64,000 bases of DNA, taken from Halothece sp. PCC 7418 (GTDB lineage: Bacteria > Cyanobacteriota > Cyanobacteriia > Cyanobacteriales > Rubidibacteraceae). The notes below the pieces were generated by a model. The model was given only the letters and a program-made list of their open reading frames with translations, searched no databases and had not been told where the DNA came from. A program made the position numbers and the translations under genes. Location: NCBI RefSeq assembly GCF_000317635.1, contig NC_019779.1:3906001-3970000 (forward strand), written 5' to 3'. Positions 18,994 through 26,493 of this stretch are shown here, piece after piece (positions within the stretch are counted from its first letter, which is position 1; the number at the start of each line of letters is the position of its first letter).

Positions 18994-19275
18994 ATGACGG
19001 ATAGCAACTTAAATACCCCCATTGCCATCTCAGGACGAGAAATGGAAATTATTGAGTTAGTCGCAGCTGGTTTAACCAATCAAGAAATCGCTCAAAAGCT
19101 AGAAATTAGCAAGCGCACCGTTGACAATCATATTAGTAATATTTTGACGAAAACTTCCACTGAAAACCGAGTGGCGTTAGTCCGTTGGGCTTTGCAGTGG
19201 GGAAAAGTTTGCTTAGATGATGTCAACTGCTGCATTCTACCCACCGCACAAAAAGAAACCTCATCAGAAAATTAG
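18994..19275 (+). CDS. pedR: Small LuxR-type regulator, PedR-like
   Basis: A 93-residue protein consisting almost only of a LuxR/GerE helix-turn-helix: SGREMEIIELVAAGLTNQEI ... RTVDNHISNILTKTSTENRVALVRWAL. It is followed by a C-terminal VNCCILP with paired Cys. This layout matches the small cyanobacterial regulator PedR (Ssl0564 in Synechocystis), which responds to photosynthetic electron transport, presumably through redox of its Cys. No receiver domain is present. A GGAG lies upstream of ATG 18994. The gene ends next to a MITE-like repeat and converges on the lipoate ligase-like gene. Confidence 0.75.
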   Translation: MTDSNLNTPIAISGREMEIIELVAAGLTNQEIAQKLEISKRTVDNHISNILTKTSTENRVALVRWALQWGKVCLDDVNCCILPTAQKETSSEN

Positions 19276-19276
19276 T

Positions 19277-19433
19277 GATAGCAGTTTTCACGCTTCTTGA
19301 GGTACATTCTCAATTTTTGTTCTTTGTTGTTGGTTCTTCGTTGTTGGGCTTAAAACAGAAGACCAGTTACAGTAATTAACCAACACCATCCACCGACTCG
19401 CTTTGTGCCTCAAGAGATCATAGATCGCTAGAT
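19277..19433. repeat. MITE-like repeat, copy 2
   Basis: It starts GATAGCAGTTTTCACG, then CTTCTTGAGGTACATTCT as in copy 1 (4098-4259), and ends with CCATCCACCGACTCGCTTTG plus TGCCTCAAGAG...CGCTAG, an imperfect inverted copy of the left end. As with copy 1 it fills the space between two convergent genes and provides the stop codon of the minus-strand gene. The middle differs from copy 1 and lacks the ATGAACC tandem. Confidence 0.6.
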
Positions 19434-20171
19434 GAAAGCTCTAATCTGGTCCCACTCTTGTGAGGTTAAAGGTTGAGTTACTAATTGCATCTGGAAGGAG
19501 CGTTGTGCAGCTAGTTTGAGATGAGCAATAATCTCTTCCTGTGTTACTTGGAAGGGGATCACCCTGGGTGTTTGATTAAATACTGCTTGGAATAACTCAG
19601 GATCAGGGTGCAGTTGCATTGAACCATGCTGTAACACGGTTTCTCCCCGTCTCAGTTGGGCACTCCCAATCAATTTTTCTCCCTGAGCGGTTACTAAATC
19701 AGCCCCAGTAGCCATCTGAAAACAGTTGGCAACTTCTCGATACCCGCGTCCTTGATGTCCATAAAATAAGGGAATGCCAAGGTTTTTCCAACCCGAAATT
19801 AAAAACTCACAAATTGCTTCATACACGGCAAGGCGTTTCCCTGAGATCCCTGACCAGACAACGGCATAGGTTAAGTCTCCCTGATGTAAGACAGCCCTTC
19901 CCCCTGTGGGGCGACGCACTAAATCTAGGGTTTCTTGGGCTGCGAATTGTTGCCATTGCTCTGGATATCGTTTTTGATGATAGCCAAGGGAAATCGCTGC
20001 GGGATGCCAAGTGTAGAAGCGCAAAGTCGGCGGATGTTGCTGATGTTGACATTGATGCAACAACCACCGATCAATTGCCATTTGGAGTTTCCCTGATGCG
20101 GGAATCAGAGGAAGATAGCGCCAAACTTTACTGATTTCCAAATTCTGCTTGTAGGGTTTCGTCATTATCAT
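19428..20171 (-). CDS. Lipoate--protein ligase A family protein
   Basis: A 247-residue protein of the biotin/lipoate A/B ligase fold. The hallmark LVRRPTGGRAVLHQGDLTY (residues about 88-106) is the LplA/LipB nucleotide-lipoyl loop, and GEKLIGSAQLRRGETVLQHG contains the conserved Lys. LplA attaches lipoate to E2 and GcvH proteins; related proteins are octanoyl transferases (LipM/LipL type), so the exact reaction is open. The ATG at 20171 (or 20165) lies inside the upstream YbjN gene, giving a 44-bp overlap in another frame; translation is probably coupled. Confidence 0.82.
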   Translation of the reverse strand: MIMTKPYKQNLEISKVWRYLPLIPASGKLQMAIDRWLLHQCQHQQHPPTLRFYTWHPAAISLGYHQKRYPEQWQQFAAQETLDLVRRPTGGRAVLHQGDLTYAVVWSGISGKRLAVYEAICEFLISGWKNLGIPLFYGHQGRGYREVANCFQMATGADLVTAQGEKLIGSAQLRRGETVLQHGSMQLHPDPELFQAVFNQTPRVIPFQVTQEEIIAHLKLAAQRSFQMQLVTQPLTSQEWDQIRAFI

Positions 20172-20616
20172 CCGCGATCGAAGCCACCAAAGTAATGGCG
20201 CGAGAAATTTCCACAGGGGATAAATCCGCGACGGTACGATGGGTTAAAACGACCACTTCTTGATTATAAAGGGCAAATGCGGTTTCATAAGTTTCCGACC
20301 AGTTCATTTCTAGTAACTTCCGCATTAACCTAGCTTCATCATTAACCGGAAGTTTCAGCACGGATGACCAAACCGCAAGGGTATCTTCATCGCTTTCGCC
20401 AGTCAGTTGAACAAAAACTTCCACACTGCCATACTGAAATTTCCACAGATGACCGCCATCGCGGTGGCTCACCATTGCCGTGTCATTTTGGTCAAGGCTG
20501 GAAATCACAGTTTCAATGACTTCGACGTGAGTTGCACTGGCTTCTCCGTTGAGTAAATCGTCAGTTTCTTCAACGGTGAGTAGTTCTTCTTTTCCGCCTG
20601 GATTTTCGCTTGTCAT
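20128..20616 (-). CDS. YbjN-domain protein
   Basis: A 162-residue acidic protein with the YbjN (type III chaperone-like) fold: WKFQYGSVEVFVQLTGESDEDTLAVWSSVLKLP...ARLMRKLLEMNWSETYETAFAL, then VVLTHRTVADLSPVEISRAI. YbjN-domain proteins are common in cyanobacteria; in enterobacteria YbjN affects stress phenotypes, but no biochemical role is fixed. The 3' end overlaps the lipoate ligase-like gene by 44 bp. A 263-bp spacer (20617-20879) separates it from the PRC-barrel gene; I see nothing definite there. Confidence 0.8.
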   Translation of the reverse strand: MTSENPGGKEELLTVEETDDLLNGEASATHVEVIETVISSLDQNDTAMVSHRDGGHLWKFQYGSVEVFVQLTGESDEDTLAVWSSVLKLPVNDEARLMRKLLEMNWSETYETAFALYNQEVVVLTHRTVADLSPVEISRAITLVASIADDNDETLQAEFGNQ

Positions 20617-20879
20617 AGAATTATATCCGATACATTTATGCTAAGGTTTGCTAATAACACATAAATTGAGATCTTCTCTCAACCAAGGTGTATCAACGAA
20701 TGCGCGGAGAAAAATTAAATTCCCCGTCCATCGTTGAAATAGGGTAGGCTTCATTCAAATCAAGAATAATCTTTTTTTTCAAGGCACGTCAGACCCCAAG
20801 AGAGGTTAGCGTACCTTAATGTATATTAGCAAAGGAATGCTTAAGATTTCGTTTTCTGTTGCAAGCTCTAACCTAATCT

Positions 20880-21896
20880 CTAATAATTGGTTTCTTCTTC
20901 GTATTCTGGTTCTTTTTCGGTTTCTTTTTCTTTCGCTTTTGGTTTTTCAGGAAGATTTACTTTTGGTGGAACATAGGTCTCATCCTCATCTCTCCAGACA
21001 TCTTCTTCAATCTCTTCATCCTCAAACCGATTGAGCGGTTCTGGTTCGTATTCTGGTTCATCATAGGGAGCGTTTGCATCTCCCCAGTTATCTTCTTCTA
21101 ACACTGCTTCTTGATAACGGATAGACTCTTCCTGACGGGGAAGGGGTTCGGGTTCATCCCATTCTTCTTCTGTCCATGCTTGTTCATAAACCCGTTCTTC
21201 TTCTTCTTCATAAGCGGGTTCGCGGATGGGTTCACGAGTTTCAACTGGTTCTTGGCGTACAGGGGGACGTTCTGGTAAGCCTGTTCCCAGTTGATTTTCT
21301 GGACGTGCTGTTGGTGGGGTATAGTAAAGATCGTCGTCGTCTTTTTCCCAAGGTGCTCTGCCAATTCCCATGCGTTCCAGAAGTCCCACAGTTAGCTGAG
21401 TGAGGCGTTCTTCTGCTCCTTCAAAAACAATAATTCGATTGGGACCGCTACTGACAATTTCTTCAATAGGAAGTTCGTAGGTACTGATCACTTGATCGGG
21501 AATTTGTGGATATCCCCAAGAGGCGACAATAAGGGAAGAGACTTTACCATCATCCATATTGAATTGAAAGTCGCGAACCCGCCCTAACATTTCTCCGTCT
21601 TCGGTGATGACTTCACAGTTGATCAAAGCGCTGAGGGCTTCAATATCAACATCTTCAATCACTTCTTCATCTTCCACTAGAATGACATCTCCACTTTGAG
21701 AAATGTCTTCTAGATACATATAGCGTGGCATCCCTGCAACGGAGATCAAGTTGTCGCGTAACCCCAAGGCTACCACTTCCCGCCGGTCAATATCGACGAG
21801 CATTTCTTTCACAACGCCTAAGCGTTTTCCACTGTTGCGGGTGATAACTTGGGTATTGATAACTTCAGAGCGTAAACGATTGAATTCAGTTGTCAT
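20880..21896 (-). CDS. PRC-barrel domain protein with acidic C-terminal tail
   Basis: A 338-residue protein. Two PRC-barrel domains occupy the first ~180 residues (INTQVITRNSGKRLGVVKEM...VDIDRREVVALGL and CEVITEDGEMLGRVRDFQFN...GKVSSLIVASWG). The remaining ~150 residues are rich in Glu, Pro, Arg and Tyr and probably disordered (EEEEERVYEQAW, EDEEIEEDVW, KPKAKEKETEKEPE). PRC barrels act as adaptor or assembly modules, as in photosynthetic reaction centre H subunits and RimM. Such proteins are conserved in cyanobacteria without a settled role. Charge bias of the tail suggests protein- or membrane-surface binding. Confidence 0.85.
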   Translation of the reverse strand: MTTEFNRLRSEVINTQVITRNSGKRLGVVKEMLVDIDRREVVALGLRDNLISVAGMPRYMYLEDISQSGDVILVEDEEVIEDVDIEALSALINCEVITEDGEMLGRVRDFQFNMDDGKVSSLIVASWGYPQIPDQVISTYELPIEEIVSSGPNRIIVFEGAEERLTQLTVGLLERMGIGRAPWEKDDDDLYYTPPTARPENQLGTGLPERPPVRQEPVETREPIREPAYEEEEERVYEQAWTEEEWDEPEPLPRQEESIRYQEAVLEEDNWGDANAPYDEPEYEPEPLNRFEDEEIEEDVWRDEDETYVPPKVNLPEKPKAKEKETEKEPEYEEETNY

Positions 21897-22307
21897 TGTT
21901 TTGTTCTGCTAGTCCTTGATCTCGCAGCTTGTATCAGTCAATAATAGTTAGCTAATTTATAACTTTTAGGGTCAGAGCGGGTTGACCGCGCCTTGCCTAC
22001 TCATCTTATCGTACTTGATGTTAAGACTTGGGGTTACATTGAGAAAACTTCTGTGTCTATAGTTGTGGTGGAGAGTTGATTGACGATGCGCGATCGCGCT
22101 GGCTATTCAACTATTGTAACGAATGATTCGGAATTTCTTCTATCTACTCGCATTTGTAGCTGTGCTGAATCTTGAGGAATTATCTTGTTATCCTTTCGTT
22201 TCCGACTCATCTAGCCCAACCTTGGAGTGGTAAGGAAAAGAGAGTCAATGAAAATTAGACCACTTAAAATTAAATTAGGCGATCAAGCAAGTGGAGTCGT
22301 TTAATTG
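21897..22307. other. Gene-free spacer upstream of the P450 gene, with an 18-codon micro-ORF
   Basis: Mostly unremarkable sequence with one HIP1 site near 22090. At its right end a micro-ORF, 22248-22304 (MKIRPLKIKLGDQASGVV), is preceded by AAGGAAAAGAGAG and stops three bases before the P450 ATG. It could be a leader peptide coupling translation into the P450, or chance. No terminator or operator is evident. Confidence 0.35.
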
Positions 22308-23636
22308 ATGTCAGAAGTTTCAAAACCTTTACCGCCTGGTTCTCTTGGTTTACCGATTATTGGTGAAACCCTCTCTTTCTTACTGGACCGCAATTTTGCA
22401 TATAAGCGAGAACAAGAGTTTGGATCGATCTATAAGACTAATATATTAGGTCGAAAAACAATTTTTATGACGGGTGCAGAAGCGAATAAGTTTATCCTTT
22501 CCAGTCATATGGATCATTTTTCTTGGGGTCAAGGATGGCCAGAGAATTTCAGGAAACTTCTCGGTGAATCTTTATTTCTCCAAGATGGGGAAGAGCATCG
22601 ACGCAACCGTAAATTACTGATGCCAGCTTTTCATGGTCAAGCCTTGGTTAATTATACCCAAACGATGGAGGAAATTATTCAGAAGTATTTTAAAAAGTGG
22701 CATAGTCAAGAAAATTTTGCTTGGTTTACTGAACTGAAACAAATGACATTTGAAATTGCGAGTGTCCTCTTACTGGGAACAACGCCTGGGGAACAAACTG
22801 AACGATTATCGCAATGGTTTACTGACCTGACTAATGGTTTATTTGCTATCTTTCCGATTGAAGCCTCTTGGACAAAATATGGTAAAGCAATTGCAGCGCG
22901 CGATCGGCTTTTAGATTATCTTGACGAAGAAATAGAACGCAGAAAATCAAATCCTGGAAAAGATACCTTAGGGTTGATGTTGCAAACCAGTGATGAAAAT
23001 GGTGATTATCTGACCCGAGAAGAAATTAAAGTACAGGCTTTGTTAATGTTATTTGCGGGGCATGAAACAACAACATCAATGTTAACCTCATTGTGTATGA
23101 GTTTAGCACAAAATCCTAACTTATTAGCGAAAGCGAGAAAAGAACAAGAAGACTTAGGAATTGAAGGTGAGTTAACCTTAGAAAAACTAAAACAAATGAC
23201 GTATCTTGATCAGATTCTTAAGGAGGTTGAACGTCTTTATCCTCCAGTTGCTGGTGGATTTCGTGGTGTCGTGAAATCGTTTACATTTAAGGGATACTAT
23301 GTTCCCAAGGGTTGGATTGTTAGCTATCGGATTACTTCTTCCCATCAAGATAGTCAAATTTTCTCAAATCCTAAAACCTTTGATCCAGATCGGTTTAGCC
23401 CTGAACGAGCAGAACATAAAAAGAAAGAATATAGTTTAGTTGGTTTTGGTGGGGGACCGCGCTTTTGTCTGGGCTATGCTTTTGCACAAATGGAAATGAA
23501 AATTTTCGCGTCTTTACTCTTACGTTATTGTCAGTGGGACATCTTACCGGATCAAGATTTAACGCTCGAACCGATTCCAACTTTACATCCGAAGTCAGGG
23601 TTGAAAGTTACTTTTTCTAGCTCCTTATCGGTCTAG
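22308..23636 (+). CDS. Cytochrome P450, CYP120-like
   Basis: A haem-thiolate monooxygenase of about 442 residues. Seen in order are the proline-rich N-terminus LPPGSLGLPIIGETL, the I-helix oxygen-binding LMLFAGHETTTSML, the ExxR motif in ILKEVERLYPP, FDPDRFSPER, and the Cys ligand loop FGGGPRFCLGYAFAQME. The N-terminus and overall pattern resemble cyanobacterial CYP120A1, which binds and hydroxylates retinoic acid, and eukaryotic CYP26. I choose ATG 22308; the TTG at 22305 adds only one residue. Retinoid chemistry fits the carotenoid oxygenase 3.4 kb upstream, but the two are not co-transcribed. Redox partners are not in the window. Confidence 0.92.
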   Translation: MSEVSKPLPPGSLGLPIIGETLSFLLDRNFAYKREQEFGSIYKTNILGRKTIFMTGAEANKFILSSHMDHFSWGQGWPENFRKLLGESLFLQDGEEHRRNRKLLMPAFHGQALVNYTQTMEEIIQKYFKKWHSQENFAWFTELKQMTFEIASVLLLGTTPGEQTERLSQWFTDLTNGLFAIFPIEASWTKYGKAIAARDRLLDYLDEEIERRKSNPGKDTLGLMLQTSDENGDYLTREEIKVQALLMLFAGHETTTSMLTSLCMSLAQNPNLLAKARKEQEDLGIEGELTLEKLKQMTYLDQILKEVERLYPPVAGGFRGVVKSFTFKGYYVPKGWIVSYRITSSHQDSQIFSNPKTFDPDRFSPERAEHKKKEYSLVGFGGGPRFCLGYAFAQMEMKIFASLLLRYCQWDILPDQDLTLEPIPTLHPKSGLKVTFSSSLSV

Positions 23637-23639
23637 AAT

Positions 23640-23932
23640 TTTTATTAGTAATTCTGATATTTTGATTTTTTGTTTCAGTGTTTGAAAGTTTCTGATTACA
23701 TAAATTGCTACTAATTTTACAACAGAAGATAACTTTTTCATTTAAGATAAAGGTTAGTCACCTAGTTGACTGACAAAACTTCTGAAAGCCCTATTTGATC
23801 GTAGGTGGGGAAGCGCGATCGTGTAACCCAACAAGACTCTTACTGGTGTTGGGTTTCGTTACCAAGGGCCCAACCTACGTTTTGAATCTTTTGCCAGTCA
23901 ATCAGGGTTAGTAACTCTCTTTCAATAAATTA
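23640..23932. repeat. Spacer with a dispersed CCCAACACC-type inverted repeat
   Basis: Within 23810-23885, GTAACCCAACAAGACTCTTA is followed by GGTGTTGGGTTTCGTTACC and CCCAACCTACG. The arms GTAACCCAAC/GTTGGGTT can form a hairpin. The same block, inverted and slightly different, lies at 7537-7574. It also has a degenerate HIP1 site (GCGCGATCG). The remainder is AT-rich with no gene seen. Confidence 0.5.
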
Positions 23933-24970
23933 ATGTTAGAACAATTTGCTAGTGATAATTATTCTGGTATTTGTCCAGAAGTGATGGCGTATATGAATCG
24001 CGCTAATCAGGGTAATGCTGTGGCTTATGGTAACGATGAATGGACACAGAAAGCTGCTGATTATTTCCGCACTTTATTTGAAACCGATTGTGATGTTTTT
24101 TTCGTCTTTAATGGGACAGCAGCGAATTCTTTATCTTTAGCGACGCTTTGCCAATCCTATCATAGTGTTATTTGCCACGAAGTTGCTCATATTGAAACCG
24201 ATGAATGTGGCGCACCAGAACTCGCTTCTCATGGTTCTAAATTATTATTAGGTCGAGGGGAAAATGGCAAACTCACCCCAGAATCTATTGCGGAAATTGT
24301 CAATAAACGAGTGGATATTCACTATCCTAAACCGAGGGCAATTAGTATCACTCAACCGACAGAAGTGGGGACGTTATATAGTATTGAAGAATTAATGGCA
24401 ATTCAGGACGTTGCCCAACAATACGGATTAAAAATTCATATGGATGGGGCAAGATTTGCCAATGCAATTGTTGCCATGAATCAAACACCAGCCGACCTTA
24501 GTTGGAAATGTGGGGTTGATGTCTTGTGTTTTTGTGGGACTAAAAATGGGATGGCTGTAGGGGAAGCAATTATTTTCTTTAATAAATCGTTAGCAGAAGA
24601 TTTTGCCTATCGCTGTAAACAAGCTGGGCAATTGGCTTCTAAAATGCGCTTTATTGCTGCTCCTTTTTTGGGATTATTAGAAACTGGGGCTTGGCGAAAA
24701 AATGCTCAACACGCTAATGAATGCGCTGAATATTTAGAGGAAAGATTATCGGTCATTCCTGAGATTGAGTTTATGTTTCCGAGAGAAGTGAATAGTGTTT
24801 TTGTAAAGATGCCAGAACGAGTAATTCAATCTTTACGGGAAAAATCTTGGCATTTTTATACGTTTATTGGGGTTGGTGGAGTTCGTTTTGTCTGTGCTTG
24901 GGATACAACGAAAGCGAGAATTGATGAGTTAGTTAATGATATTAAAGATGCTATTGCTATTCGTGGGTAA
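23933..24970 (+). CDS. ltaE: Low-specificity L-threonine aldolase (PLP-dependent)
   Basis: A fold-type I PLP enzyme of 345 residues that cleaves threonine/allo-threonine to glycine and acetaldehyde. Family signatures: NDEWTQKAADYFRTLF, the substrate region VICHEVAHIETDECGAPE, the PLP-phosphate and ring Asp region KIHMDGARFANAI, and the lysine-bearing CFCGTKNGMAVGEAI, whose Lys forms the Schiff base. The second-half helices (AGQLASKMRFIAAPFLGLLE) match threonine aldolases rather than tyrosine-type lyases. It is a single gene; a TA-module repeat begins 13 bp after the stop. Confidence 0.88.
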   Translation: MLEQFASDNYSGICPEVMAYMNRANQGNAVAYGNDEWTQKAADYFRTLFETDCDVFFVFNGTAANSLSLATLCQSYHSVICHEVAHIETDECGAPELASHGSKLLLGRGENGKLTPESIAEIVNKRVDIHYPKPRAISITQPTEVGTLYSIEELMAIQDVAQQYGLKIHMDGARFANAIVAMNQTPADLSWKCGVDVLCFCGTKNGMAVGEAIIFFNKSLAEDFAYRCKQAGQLASKMRFIAAPFLGLLETGAWRKNAQHANECAEYLEERLSVIPEIEFMFPREVNSVFVKMPERVIQSLREKSWHFYTFIGVGGVRFVCAWDTTKARIDELVNDIKDAIAIRG

Positions 24971-24982
24971 ATGTCTAATTCT

Positions 24983-25009
24983 GCGCGATCGCGCAATTTA
25001 AAAGAGTAG
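24983..25009. repeat. 27-bp repeat A (GCGCGATCGCGC + AATTTAAAAGAGTAG)
   Basis: An exact copy lies at 31922-31948 next to the HigBA module and a degenerate one at about 30991-31014 beside the VapBC module. In the 31 kb copies it is followed by GATTAAAAAGTT(A/G)GG. All three are adjacent to TA genes. Confidence 0.75.
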
Positions 25010-25042
25010 CTAAAAGTTGGGTTTCTAGTTAACTAATCTCCT

Positions 25043-25330
25043 TCAAAGTAAAGAGAAGTAAATGGTAGGGTGAAAAACTGCATATATTAGGATTTCTGTC
25101 TCTAAATCTTCATAAAAAATAACATAAGGAAAACGACGAACAATTGCCCTTCGATAGTTTTCATGGATAATTTGAACCATCCTTGGTTGACGTTGAATTA
25201 ATTGCAGACAAGCATCAACGCAACGGAGAAACTCTTCACCTAAGCCAATCTCTTGTTCTTCATACCAAGTATAAGTCTGAGTTAGATCGTGTTCTGCTTC
25301 TGGTAAAATAACCAGACTTTTATTTGCCAT
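25043..25330 (-). CDS. ParE/RelE-family toxin
   Basis: A 95-residue member of the RelE/ParE superfamily: LVILPEAEHDLTQTYTWYEE...FLRCVDACLQLIQRQPRMVQIIHENYRRAIVRRFPYVIFYEDLE. This follows the standard helix-helix-beta layout with the RRxPYxIxY strand. RelE members cut mRNA on the ribosome and ParE members inhibit gyrase; sequence alone does not decide. Its start overlaps the upstream antitoxin by 11 bp, the usual translationally coupled arrangement. Confidence 0.88.
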   Translation of the reverse strand: MANKSLVILPEAEHDLTQTYTWYEEQEIGLGEEFLRCVDACLQLIQRQPRMVQIIHENYRRAIVRRFPYVIFYEDLETEILIYAVFHPTIYFSLL

Positions 25331-25547
25331 TAGAGTTACTACGAATTCTTTCTTTTACGACTTCCCATGAAGCACCTGAATCTGGATTCTTGAAATAGCT
25401 TTCTTTTCTCTTTCTAAGTTCTTCTTTTTGCCAATCTAAGACAGGGATTTGTTCTGGAGATTGAGCAATATCATCCCACAAGTCTTCTACCAGTTGTATT
25501 TTTTCAGCAGTGGATAATTCAAAAAGCTGAGTGAAGTTTTGATTCAT
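25320..25547 (-). CDS. Addiction-module antitoxin (RHH-like, TIGR02574 type)
   Basis: A 75-residue acidic protein, FELSTAEKIQLVEDLWDDIAQSPEQIPVLDWQKEELRKRKESYFKNPDSGASWEVVKERI. It matches the short addiction-module component family that pairs with ParE/RelE toxins; the SAEKIQLVEDLWD start is characteristic. It is the first gene of the pair, and its promoter region contains the conserved upstream module at 25561-25635. Confidence 0.88.
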   Translation of the reverse strand: MNQNFTQLFELSTAEKIQLVEDLWDDIAQSPEQIPVLDWQKEELRKRKESYFKNPDSGASWEVVKERIRSNSNGK

Positions 25548-25560
25548 CTTTATTTCTTTG

Positions 25561-25635
25561 AGCGCTTAAATAGTTCTATTCTAGTCTAGCTTGTGTCGTT
25601 GCGATTAGGCTACGCCTATGCTTCGCTTTCCGCGC
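25561..25635. repeat. Upstream module shared with the HigBA locus, including a HIP1-nested insert
   Basis: CGCTTAAATAGTTCTATTCTA followed about 24 bases later by GCGATTAGGCTACGCCTATG...CCGCGC. A closely similar block lies at 31821-31890 directly upstream of the HigB gene. The two downstream TA pairs are unrelated in sequence, so the promoter-side DNA rather than the genes is shared. The 25601-25635 part is a HIP1 core split by a 25-nt insert. Confidence 0.7.
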
Positions 25636-25752
25636 TATTTGATAGAGTTTAGTGAAAGCTAATAGTTCAGCATTGCTTTGATCATTGTATTCGCTTGTTT
25701 GATTGCTTCTTTTTCGTTAGTTTTTGCTATTTCAATAATCGCGATCGCGCTG
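25636..25752. other. Spacer upstream of the kinase operon's last gene
   Basis: Short non-coding stretch ending in a HIP1 site (GCGATCGCGC at about 25740-25750) that abuts the stop of the HEPN-like gene. No gene seen. Confidence 0.4.
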
Positions 25753-26493
25753 CTAAATTAAATCGTCTTCTCCCATAAATCTTAAATACTCGATCGCTGC
25801 TTCTAGTTCGCTACTAAATCCCTTTTTCCAGCCATCAAAAAATTCTCCTAAATCGCAAATCTGCAGGTATTTTTGTGGGGAAAGACTCTGAAAAGATAAA
25901 TCGTCTCTCTTCTTTAATTCTTCTAACAACTCAATGGCTTTGCTGTATTCTTCAAAGGAATAATAAAAACTGTTACTTTGGTTCTCGTGACCATTCGGTT
26001 TCTGCTGGGATTTTTGTTTCTGATTATTTTTAGTAATGATACACTCGGTTCTAAATTTATCCTGAACTTGTGGAGGTGCTTTCGCTTCACGGACAGCACT
26101 TTTTTCAAATTTCACTGCTTCTTTTGCTAGAAATGCTGGATATAAACGGATTAAAGATTTAGCATTGTTAATCGCCTCTTCTGCACTTTTTGAGTCAGTG
26201 GTAAAATTACCGTCAATATCAACATGAATTGCTTGATTTCGGGACTGTCGAATCCGATGGAGATAGAAAGCTGTTTCTGGCGCGATCGCTGATTTTTCCA
26301 CTAATCGAATGAGTCGCCGACGTTGATCGAACTCTTGGGAGAGATCGATTCCCTTTTCTTGAGCAATCATTACCGTTAAAACTTCTCCGAAAATGCCGAT
26401 TTTCAAAATACTTGCATTCGGATCGGTGTTGATGTATGAATTAGCAGCTTCAAAAAGAGAAGATAGTTTTTGCTTCATTTGACAGTTATTCAT
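25753..26493 (-). CDS. Putative HEPN-like (DUF4145-type) protein, last gene of kinase operon
   Basis: About 246 residues. The N-terminal half (residues roughly 5-130) is helical and resembles the DUF4145/HsdR N-terminal helical domain. It contains LHRIRQSRNQAIHVD, where RNQAIH fits the R-x4-H motif (Arg followed by a polar residue) of HEPN ribonucleases. A charged linker (residues about 130-175) is followed by a second helical part, YYSFEEYSKAIELLEEL. I place the start at ATG 26493, overlapping the lipoprotein stop by 8 bp (ATGAATAA); the longer frame would use TTG 26502. It is third in a tight minus-strand operon after the kinase and lipoprotein. RNase activity is an inference from one motif. 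Confidence 0.55.
   Translation of the reverse strand: MNNCQMKQKLSSLFEAANSYINTDPNASILKIGIFGEVLTVMIAQEKGIDLSQEFDQRRRLIRLVEKSAIAPETAFYLHRIRQSRNQAIHVDIDGNFTTDSKSAEEAINNAKSLIRLYPAFLAKEAVKFEKSAVREAKAPPQVQDKFRTECIITKNNQKQKSQQKPNGHENQSNSFYYSFEEYSKAIELLEELKKRDDLSFQSLSPQKYLQICDLGEFFDGWKKGFSSELEAAIEYLRFMGEDDLI

Noticed and set aside
20819-21403. Plus-strand open frames antisense to the PRC-barrel gene
   Set aside because: They are reverse images of the Glu/Pro-rich tail and have no independent support.
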